Shown in pieces: positions 47,552 to 55,139 of a DNA stretch of 64,000 bases (within the stretch, counting starts at the first letter, position 1; each line of letters opens with the position of its first letter). The notes below the pieces were generated by a model. It did no database searches and was not told the DNA's origin. It saw nothing but the letters and a program-made list of their open reading frames with translations. The DNA is from MAG-121220-bin8 sp002700465 (GTDB lineage Bacteria; Bacteroidota; Bacteroidia; Flavobacteriales; Flavobacteriaceae), in assembly GCA_943789295.1 (NCBI GenBank), contig CALSTO010000001.1, positions 849,883-913,882 of the forward strand, read 5' to 3'. Both the position numbers and the translations under genes were made by a program.

Positions 47552-48609
47552 ATGATTAGTGTAGAAGAAAAACTTCTAGTTAATGTTCTTTACAAACCAG
47601 AAAGTGAAATCTTAAATGGTATTGAAATAAATGATATCAACTTTGATAATTTAATAAAATTAGCCAGTAGACATTTAATGCTACCGGCTCTTTTTTTTAA
47701 TATTAATAAAAAGAATATATCGTACTTATTTCCAGAAGATTTTATAGAATATATAAAAAACATCTATTCTATTAATAAAGCTAGAAATACAGTTTTGTTG
47801 AAAGAGGCAAAAGAGCTGTCAGAACTCTTATATAAAAATAATATCAATCATATTTTTCTTAAAGGAACTGCACTATTACTATCTAATGTTTTTGAAGATA
47901 TCGGAGAGAGAATGATGTGTGATATCGACTTTATTATTCAACATAAGGATGAACAGAAAGTTGAAAAGATATTAGAAAAAAACAACGATATTAGATCGCA
48001 AACTATTAGATTTATTTAATGTTTTTAAGCCTACACACCTTCATAGGCGTTGATAAAAATAAAACAATAGCTATAGAACCTCACTTAGAGTTATTAGAAC
48101 CTAAAAATAGGTGGGTTTTTAATTCAAAAAAGCTAATTAATGATTTTAAAGTTGAGACTAAAGCTATTAAAACACCTAGTAAATCCTTTTTATTTGATCA
48201 TTGTATATATGCTTTACAAATAGAGAGATAAAGGATTTATTAATTCATATCATAGTCATCGAAGTGTATATGATATTTACAAGCTCGACTGTAAAAAAAG
48301 TTTAACTATAAAAAACATTAAAAAAGATATATTTATCAAAGCACTTTTTTATAACCATAGATAAATTTAAAATATTTGACATACATATAAAAACCACTTT
48401 ATTGAGTTCTTATTTTGATAAATTATTTAGATTTTTATTTATTTCATTCCTTAAAATTTTTACTGTTATTTATATATATATTTCAAACTTTATTGATAAT
48501 TCAACTATTTTTTAATAACGAACTCAGAGAACGTGCTTTAAATAAAATTAGTATTCACTATAATAATAAAACACTTTTAAACTATTTATACACATGGTTA
48601 AAATTGTGA
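47552..48609 (+). pseudogene. NTP_transf_5-type nucleotidyltransferase, about four frameshifts
   Basis: The first 155 residues are intact and hold the family motif: IFLKGTALLLSNVF followed by ERMMCDIDFII, with the metal-binding Asp pair. Frame breaks near 48,000, 48,228, 48,360 and 48,510 separate later conserved pieces (IAIEPHLELLEP, SKSFLFDHCIYAL, KGFINSYHSHRSVYDIYKL and a final NELRERALNKI). The corrected protein would be about 350 residues, normal for this family. Members transfer nucleotides and occur beside kinases in lasso-peptide and related clusters. It starts 23 bases after the small protein and its end overlaps the kinase start, so they form one operon. Confidence 0.8.
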
Positions 48610-49717
48610 AAGAGCTACCTTTTTCAATAACCCAAAAAATCTCTGAAGAGGATTCTATTGTTTGGTTAAAAGCATCCAATAGGTATATTATTTTAAATTC
48701 TAATATATTGGAGTTAATAAGAAATAAATCAAGTCTGTCTTTAAAAGACTTTTTAAGTCACATAACGGAATCTTTAAATGTTAGCTCTAAAAAAGCCGAA
48801 AGAATCAATGAAGATATTTCAGAATTATTGTTAGAAGCTAAAGAGGAAGAGTTAAAACTTGATATAAAACATCCAGAATCAATAAAATCTTGTAAACTAA
48901 TTGAATATTATTTGTTTAATAATATCATCATCAAAGTATGCTTTGATTCAGAGCAAACAAAATCATTAATCCATCAAAAATACAGTCATCTAGTTACAAA
49001 TAATGTAAAGGTCTATGATTTTGAATACTCGATTTTCAATAGCAACCATAAACTATTTATTTTGAAGAATAATCAGGTTATAGGTGCTTGGGAGAGTTCC
49101 CATCTACATGAATTTCAAGGAAAATTTTCTATGGAATTAATGTGTTCATTTTACAATAAAACAGAACACGATTGGATGGGAGTGTTTCACGCATCGACAA
49201 TTTCCAAAAACAATCGTTCAATTATGTTTACTGGCAACTCTGGAAACGGTAAAAGCACACTAGTATCCATATTAATGGCCAATGGATTTAATGTGATTGC
49301 AGATGATTTTTCTCCGATATTAAGAGAAGATTTTAAAACATACTGCTTTCCATCGGCAATTTCTATAAAAGAAAAATCATTTGATCTAATTGAGCAGTTA
49401 TATCCAGAACTAAAAAATTCTAATGAATATTATATAAATAGAATAAAAGGTAATATTAAATATCTTCCGCCAATATCAACAGAAACTAGTTCAAATTGTA
49501 GCATTGTAGTCTGGGTAAAGTACTCTGAGAAAGCAGAAAACTCAATGAAAAAAATTAGTACACAAGAGGCTTTAAAAAAGTTCTTGCCAGATGCTTGGGT
49601 TTCAAATAAAGAAGTAAATGCAAAAGCTTTTTTAAATGGATAAATAAAATAACATTTTATGATTTAAATTATTCTGACAACGACAAATTAATCTCTATGA
49701 TTAACAGTTGTTTATAG
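48594..49717 (+). CDS. PqqD-like domain fused to HPr-kinase-like protein, one C-terminal frameshift
   Basis: Residues about 1-95 resemble a PqqD/RRE winged-helix-like domain (IVWLKASNRYIILNSNILELI). From about 160 the protein is an HprK-type P-loop kinase with Walker A FTGNSGNGKST (about 208-218) and VIADDFSPI, which matches the kinase's conserved acidic site. The frame ends after AFLNG at 49,643; one missing base near 49,638 would extend it with WINKITFYDLNYSDND to a TAG at 49,715-49,717. HPr-kinase-like enzymes modify Ser, and related ones phosphorylate lasso-peptide termini. Here the substrate is probably the small Ser-rich protein, which is inference from neighbourhood. Confidence 0.82.
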
Positions 49718-49820
49718 ATTTTAAAAAAAATAGATAATTATTAAGTCTGAGCAAATGCACTAGCATTTAATTAGAGAATGAACATCTAGAGACGAAATCA
49801 ATTTTTAAAAGATAAAAATT

Positions 49821-49884
49821 ATATTAAAAAGATATTTTATAAAAATTTTAATTTTTGTCGGACATTATAAAAACACTATCATTG
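49821..49884 (+). promoter_or_regulatory. Promoter region of the regulator unit (second copy of shared block)
   Basis: The block at 49,821-49,859 nearly repeats 41,287-41,324. TTTTTG ends at 49,857 and is followed after about 19 bases by TATCATTG (49,877-49,884), fitting a Bacteroidota -33/-7 pair with one mismatch. The ATG at 49,901 lies 16 bases on. Nothing else is seen between 49,718 and 49,900. Confidence 0.55.
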
Positions 49885-49900
49885 TAATCATTTAAATTTT

Positions 49901-51526
49901 ATGTTTATAATAAAATACATATTATTTTCTTTTATATTTTTCACTAACAATACATATACTATTGATAAAGTATACGAAGGTAAAATATTTTACAATTTTG
50001 TACTATATGAAGATGAACTGTATGTAAGTTCTAATAAAGGTGTTTTTAAAATTGAATCTTCTAATAATAACTCTTTATTAATTTTTAAAAAAGATGTTAT
50101 TGGTCCTATAAAAACTAATTTCTCAAAAAATCAAAATTATAAAATAAAATTCCAATCTCCTGTTGTAGAAATAAAACCTCCGACTTTCTTAAACGCTATA
50201 ACTGATTACGCTTTTTTTAACAATAGTCTTTTCATTATTAGAAGAGGCAAACTAGTATCTTTTAAAAAATTATCATATGAATATTCCCCATATGAAAGTG
50301 TACGCTCAATAACAAAGAACACAGTTGGATCATATAATGGGATTTTTATAAATGGAAAGAAATTAAAGAAATTAAATTATACAGACGGGCAAATTAAAGA
50401 ATTTGACAGTATAACTTTTGTATGTTACAAGGGGCTTTTGTCATATGAAAATAATAAAGAGACTATCATTTATAGAGGAAATGATAAAAGAAATGAAAAA
50501 AAATATGGGAATATATATGATATATTCTTAATTAATCATCCTAATTATTTAGTTGTTTCATCTAATGGATTATACAATTTTAATTCAGAAATGAGCACTT
50601 TTGATTTAATTTATTCGTCTCAAAATGAAGTTACACCTGCTAGAGTTAATAAGAACGATACTAAAATAGGAAATAATGGTATTTTTAGTTTTGTTGATAA
50701 CAATGAATTAATTTCAATTAATATTAATACTCTTGAAACTAAATCTTTAGGCAATTGGTTAGAAAATAATGTTAACGATATTTTGTTATGTGATGTAGAA
50801 CCCAAAAATATATATACAATTTCTGAAAACAAGTATTTACATTATTATAAAATGAATTCAGATGGGCTAGAGTTAATTGAAAAAACGCCAATTAATTTAA
50901 CAGCACATACAATTTCAGATTTTGGAAATTTAATATTTTTATCTGGGAACAATGGATTAAGCATATATGATAAAAACAAAAGAAAAATGTTTGATGGTTA
51001 TATCCTGGATGAATTTAATAAAAATGCAGTTTATAAGTCTGGAAATGAAATTAGTTTTGGTAGTATTCATGGAGTTTATTCTTTTAAAAATTTAAAAGAG
51101 TTTTCCAAAAATTTAATCTTTACTGATTTTAAAATTGAAAAATCATATAAATCTGAATTTTTCTTTTTTTTAATAGCACTATTTATATTAATTACAGTAG
51201 TAGTAAAAAAGTACACTTCTTCAAATAAAATAAATGTATCAAGAGAAAAATTAGTTTTAAATATTAAAAACTTTATTCAAAATAACTTAAACTCAGTAAC
51301 CTTGAAAATGCTTGAAGATGAATTTGATTTAGCTTATTATGAAATTAATAGTTTAGATAAAGATTTTAAGCCAGCTGTATTCATTAAGAATTCAAGAAAA
51401 ATAAAAGCACAAAAGATGTTTTTTGATAAAAAATCTATGTCTGAGATTGCTCAAAAAACCGGATATTCTGAAACTTACCTTTTGAAGAATAAAACAAAGT
51501 TTATTAATAAAAAATATAATCTGTAA
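49901..51526 (+). CDS. Transmembrane propeller-HTH regulator
   Basis: A 541-residue one-component sensor. After a short signal-anchor, residues about 20-410 form a periplasmic beta-propeller-like sensor with repeated aromatic-rich strands (ELYVSSNKGVFKI, YLVVSSNGLYNF, LIFLSGNNGLSIYD, EISFGSIHGVYSF). One membrane helix (about 418-440, SEFFFFLIALFILITVVV) leads to a cytoplasmic AraC-like HTH (about 450-541; KMLEDEFDLAYYEINSL, then SMSEIAQKTGYSETYLL). It is like a hybrid two-component sensor without kinase and receiver. It would sense a surface or periplasmic signal and control the island. It has its own promoter copy and lies upstream of the wza/wzc pair, 170 bases away. Confidence 0.78.
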   Translation: MFIIKYILFSFIFFTNNTYTIDKVYEGKIFYNFVLYEDELYVSSNKGVFKIESSNNNSLLIFKKDVIGPIKTNFSKNQNYKIKFQSPVVEIKPPTFLNAITDYAFFNNSLFIIRRGKLVSFKKLSYEYSPYESVRSITKNTVGSYNGIFINGKKLKKLNYTDGQIKEFDSITFVCYKGLLSYENNKETIIYRGNDKRNEKKYGNIYDIFLINHPNYLVVSSNGLYNFNSEMSTFDLIYSSQNEVTPARVNKNDTKIGNNGIFSFVDNNELISININTLETKSLGNWLENNVNDILLCDVEPKNIYTISENKYLHYYKMNSDGLELIEKTPINLTAHTISDFGNLIFLSGNNGLSIYDKNKRKMFDGYILDEFNKNAVYKSGNEISFGSIHGVYSFKNLKEFSKNLIFTDFKIEKSYKSEFFFFLIALFILITVVVKKYTSSNKINVSREKLVLNIKNFIQNNLNSVTLKMLEDEFDLAYYEINSLDKDFKPAVFIKNSRKIKAQKMFFDKKSMSEIAQKTGYSETYLLKNKTKFINKKYNL

Positions 51527-51696
51527 TTTATTTTTTAAAAAATAATAAAAAGCTTATTTCTAAATAGGGACATCAAGGATTGAGTATTTCAATTAAGATG
51601 TTTTTTTAACAAAATTGACAAAATTTAAAAAAAATAATATTTATCAAGACAATATAATTTTTATAATTATGTACTTAATTATTATTTAAAAATATA

Positions 51697-52446
51697 TTGA
51701 ATTTGAATTTAAAATATTATTTTTTTGTAATACTTGCATTTTTTTTAATTGTAAGCTGTTCTAACAGTAAGGTACTATTTAAAAATATTCCTGAGAATTT
51801 GGAAATAAAAGTTCCGGAAGCTGTCATAACTTACGGGGATCTAATAGATGTCAAAATTTCATCCTTAAATAATCTAAGTACATCAATTTTTTCACCAATA
51901 GCAATGGATAAAATTGGAACAATTAGAAATGCAGAAGCCAGAAAATTAGACGGTTATCTAGTTGATAGCTCTGGGGATATTGATATTCCATTTCTTGGTA
52001 AAGTAAAGGCTTTAGGATTGACTTGTGCTTCACTTTCTGAATCAATAAAAATAAAATTGGAGGAATATGTAAAAAACCCAAGCGTTAGAACAAAAATTTT
52101 AAATTTCAGAGTTTCAGTTCTTGGAGAAGTAGGTAAACCAGGTACATTTAATGTTATAGATCAAAACATTTCATTTACGGAACTAATTAGTAGAGCTGGA
52201 GATTTTAATAAAAATGCAGATCCTACTAGGGTTATGATAATTAGAAATTCCAACAATAAAATTAAAACTCAGTATTTAGATTTGACCTCTTATGAGTTTT
52301 TAAATTCAGAATATTATTTTCTAAAACAAAACGATAAAATCTATGTGAGACCCGATAATTCCTCCCTAGCATTTGATTTTGGAATTTTAAGAAATGCTGG
52401 AGCGTTTTCTTTATTAACCTCTATTATTATATTAATATCTAGATGA
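51697..52446 (+). CDS. Polysaccharide export lipoprotein (Wza-like)
   Basis: A 249-residue lipoprotein started at a TTG (51,697); lipobox LIVSC is in place. A poly-export (BexD/Wza) domain follows (YGDLIDVKISSLN, GYLVDSSGDIDIPFLGKVKA) with a SLBB-like domain (VSVLGEVGKPGTFNV, ISFTELISRAGDF, LKQNDKIYVRPD) and a short C-terminal membrane segment. It forms the outer-membrane channel for capsule or exopolysaccharide. It overlaps the Wzc gene by 4 bases. No glycosyltransferase or polymerase gene lies beside it. Confidence 0.88.
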   Translation: MNLNLKYYFFVILAFFLIVSCSNSKVLFKNIPENLEIKVPEAVITYGDLIDVKISSLNNLSTSIFSPIAMDKIGTIRNAEARKLDGYLVDSSGDIDIPFLGKVKALGLTCASLSESIKIKLEEYVKNPSVRTKILNFRVSVLGEVGKPGTFNVIDQNISFTELISRAGDFNKNADPTRVMIIRNSNNKIKTQYLDLTSYEFLNSEYYFLKQNDKIYVRPDNSSLAFDFGILRNAGAFSLLTSIIILISR

Positions 52447-54734
52447 TACAGGAAAACAAAAAAAGAAATAATGAAGACGAAATAGATATTCTTGAAATTC
52501 TATTTGTTGTGTTATCACATAGATGGATAATTTTTATATCTATAATAATATTCGCAGTTATAGGATCATTATACAATTATTATAAACAGGATGTTTTTAA
52601 AACAAGTGCAACATTATTAATAAGTGAAGATCAATCAGACCCCTCCTCATTTATTAATAATAATGAATATCAATTTTTATACAATAACAATCTTGAAAAT
52701 GAAGACCAAGTTTCAGTTTTCAAATCAACATTGATTTTAAATGAAGTAGTAGAGAAATTAGGGCTTAATTATAGATTTTTTAAAAAAAATACCTGGAGAG
52801 CTAATGAGGTATTAACAAAAGAATCGTTACCATTTGATTTTGTTTTAAAGACCACCATTTCTAACAATAAATGTAGTGTAAGTTTTAACAAAGAGAGTGT
52901 TATTGTTAAAATAGATGAAAAAACTTTCTCGTTTTCAAAAAATAAAAGTGAATTTGAAAACTCAATATTTAGATACAGAACAAAATTCTTAAATTACGAA
53001 GATCATAATACTTACATTATTAATCAATTTACTAAGAGTGAGGCTATTAATGGATTAAAATCAAGTTACAGTGTTAGTAAATCAAAATCAAACACATATG
53101 AAATCTCCTACAGTGGATCTAATAAACGCTTAAATAATATTATTTTAAACGGAATTATTGATGCAATCATGGAAAATAATGTGAGTGAGAAGAAAACTGT
53201 ATATGAATTATCGACAAAATTTATTGACAACAGAATCTATAAATTAAAAGAAAAAATCGATTCACTAAACTCTGTAATTTCAGATTATAAAATTTCAAAC
53301 GGAGTATATATGCCGGAAAATCAAACAAATTCAGCATTGAATAACTTAAACGAAATTGAACAAAAAATGTTTAATAACTCATTGCAGAGTGAACTTTCTT
53401 TAAAATTATTAAATGAAGTAAAAAAACAAAATTCTTTCGAACTTTTACCAACTGATATTGGAATTGAAAATGAAAATATAAATGAAATGGTATTTCAGTT
53501 TAACAAGATTATTTTAGAAAAAAATAATCTACTTGTAGAGGCTACTGAAAAAAACCCTCTTGTTATTCAATCACAAAATCAATTAATTGATTTAAGATCT
53601 AATATTCTCAATAGTCTAAACATTTATATCAATAAATTAAAAATGAAATTTAATAGATATGATGATTATAAACAAAAAAGCAATTCATTGGTTGGTGTCA
53701 TTCCGCTTCAAGAATCCAAACTAAGCAACCTAGAAAGAGATCTCTCACTTTTAAATAATTTGCATTCATATTTGTCTCAAAAGAAAGAAGAGGCTTTGAT
53801 AAGTATATCATCTTTAGAATCAAACATTAAACTGATAAATGAAGTTGATTATGTTTTATTATCCGAATCAGGTAAATCAAAAAAATTGGCAATATTTTTA
53901 TTTTCTGGATTTATTCTTCCAGTCGGGTTTAGTTTAAGTTTATTTTTTTGGAGATCATTTTACATCGATATAGAATATTTAAAAGAAAATCTTGATGGAA
54001 TAAATTTTTTAGGAATAATAAAATTTACTAAAAATAAATTGTCAACTGAAAATAGAATAATTAAAGACGAACTTTTAAGTAGAGTATATCATAACATGAA
54101 CATGGTATTTCCAAAATCAAAAGTGGGTAAATCGATAATGATTACATCTTGTATAAAAAACGAAGGAAAAACACATACTGCATTTAATTTATCTACATTT
54201 TTAGCTAATAGAAATAAAAAAGTTATTTTGATTGGTAGTGATATAAGGAATCCTGACTTATCAAAGTTATTTGATAAAAAATCAAATTTAAAAGGACTAT
54301 CAAATATTGTAAGTGATAGTAAAAATGATTTCAAAGAACTATTTGAGAAATATAAAACAAAACACAACAAGTTAGACACTCTTTTTATAGGAACAGAAAC
54401 GAAAAACAATATTTTTAATCGAAAAAAATTTGATAATTTAATTTCATTTCTCAAGAAAAAATACGATTATATTATTTTTGATACTGCTCCGGTTTTATTC
54501 ATGGTTGATTCTTTGGATTTATTAAAAAAATCAGATTTTGTTTTTCATGTGTTTAGGAAAAATTTTTCTCCTAAAAAATTAGTAAATTATGTTTTAGACT
54601 ATAAAGAAAAATATAAAATAAAAAACATGAGCTATATAATTACTGATGACTCTAAGCCAGACAAATTTTTAGATAAGTATGGTTATAAGTATGGATATGG
54701 ATATGGATATGGATATGGATATGGATATAAATAA
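52443..54734 (+). CDS. Wzc-like chain-length regulator and tyrosine autokinase
   Basis: A 763-residue BY-kinase. A Wzz domain is framed by two membrane helices (about 30-50 and 478-500) with coiled coil between (about 240-460). The cytoplasmic kinase has a modified Walker A TSCIKNEGKTHTA (about 563-575), Walker A' VILIGSDIRNPD (about 590) and Walker B YDYIIFDTAP (about 675). The C-terminus is a Tyr cluster, nine Tyr in the last 19 residues alternating with Gly or Lys, the autophosphorylation tail that controls polymer length. The tail is encoded by a TATGGA hexanucleotide repeat. The Wza gene upstream is its partner; no glycan synthesis genes follow. Confidence 0.9.
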   Translation: MIQENKKRNNEDEIDILEILFVVLSHRWIIFISIIIFAVIGSLYNYYKQDVFKTSATLLISEDQSDPSSFINNNEYQFLYNNNLENEDQVSVFKSTLILNEVVEKLGLNYRFFKKNTWRANEVLTKESLPFDFVLKTTISNNKCSVSFNKESVIVKIDEKTFSFSKNKSEFENSIFRYRTKFLNYEDHNTYIINQFTKSEAINGLKSSYSVSKSKSNTYEISYSGSNKRLNNIILNGIIDAIMENNVSEKKTVYELSTKFIDNRIYKLKEKIDSLNSVISDYKISNGVYMPENQTNSALNNLNEIEQKMFNNSLQSELSLKLLNEVKKQNSFELLPTDIGIENENINEMVFQFNKIILEKNNLLVEATEKNPLVIQSQNQLIDLRSNILNSLNIYINKLKMKFNRYDDYKQKSNSLVGVIPLQESKLSNLERDLSLLNNLHSYLSQKKEEALISISSLESNIKLINEVDYVLLSESGKSKKLAIFLFSGFILPVGFSLSLFFWRSFYIDIEYLKENLDGINFLGIIKFTKNKLSTENRIIKDELLSRVYHNMNMVFPKSKVGKSIMITSCIKNEGKTHTAFNLSTFLANRNKKVILIGSDIRNPDLSKLFDKKSNLKGLSNIVSDSKNDFKELFEKYKTKHNKLDTLFIGTETKNNIFNRKKFDNLISFLKKKYDYIIFDTAPVLFMVDSLDLLKKSDFVFHVFRKNFSPKKLVNYVLDYKEKYKIKNMSYIITDDSKPDKFLDKYGYKYGYGYGYGYGYGYK
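54690..54725 (+). repeat. TATGGA hexanucleotide repeat in the Wzc tail
   Basis: Six perfect TATGGA units encode alternating Tyr-Gly at the end of the BY-kinase. Because the unit is 6 bp, slippage would add or remove Tyr-Gly pairs without breaking the frame, altering the number of phosphorylation sites. Confidence 0.9.
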
Positions 54735-54928
54735 ACTCAATTAAAAAGCATAATATTTTTAATCAAAACTTGTACGGTAGTTGTACGGTCAATTGAAAAT
54801 TAATGCAATTTTATGAAATACAATACAATGATATGATTAACATATTTACTCTGTTAATATTGCATTTTACTGATATAATATAGGGTTTTAGAAGATATTT
54901 AAAATAAGTAATATTGCAGTATTTGTGT
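54735..54928. other. Non-coding right end of the island with paired TTGTACGGT
   Basis: I see no gene here. TTGTACGGT occurs at 54,770-54,778 and 54,781-54,789, an 11-bp spacing that places both copies on the same helix face, as in operator or recombinase arm sites. The remainder is AT-rich with no hairpin terminator for the Wzc unit. Confidence 0.5.
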
Positions 54929-55108
54929 TCCCCGTCTCTCCGCAAAAACCCTTGTAAGTCATTGATTTACAGGGGTTTTTATTTTTGGTTGCCTGAATCG
55001 TTGCCTTTACTGCTTTTAACTATCACTAAGTTATAACAAAAAGTCAAAAAATCTCAATAGTAATTTTTAATTGCTACTACCCTACTCAAATAATATCGGT
55101 TTTCTTTT
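54929..55108 (+). repeat. Direct repeat, right copy (putative att site)
   Basis: The second 180-bp copy, differing from 41,020-41,199 at two bases (A/T in the T run after the hairpin and A/G in ACTRCTTTTAAC). It begins with the 14-base tRNA-Ser 3' end, without the remainder of a tRNA, and includes the terminator hairpin at 54,944-54,980. It ends about 30 bases before the stop of the decarboxylase gene. Confidence 0.93.
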
Positions 55109-55139
55109 AAGGGGAGATGTTTGTTATTTCTATGGGAGC

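Larger units (their letters stand above)
41034..54928. mobile_element. Genomic island at the tRNA-Ser 3' end, no integrase seen
   Basis: The segment between the two 180-bp direct repeats carries surface-adhesin, peptide-modification and polysaccharide-export genes unlike the housekeeping flanks. Collapsing the repeats would place tRNA-Ser directly next to the convergent decarboxylase operon, a plausible ancestral layout. The left half (41.4-47.3 kb) is noticeably richer in G+C than the flanks and the right half is very AT-rich. There is no integrase, transposase or plasmid gene, so the island was either moved in trans, has lost its integrase, or was exchanged by homologous recombination at the tRNA locus. 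Boundaries are taken from the repeats. Confidence 0.75.

Noticed and set aside
54735..55139. Hidden integrase remnant beside the right repeat
   Set aside because: All frames in this stretch are short and stop-rich, and no recombinase catalytic motif (R..HxxR..Y) could be read.
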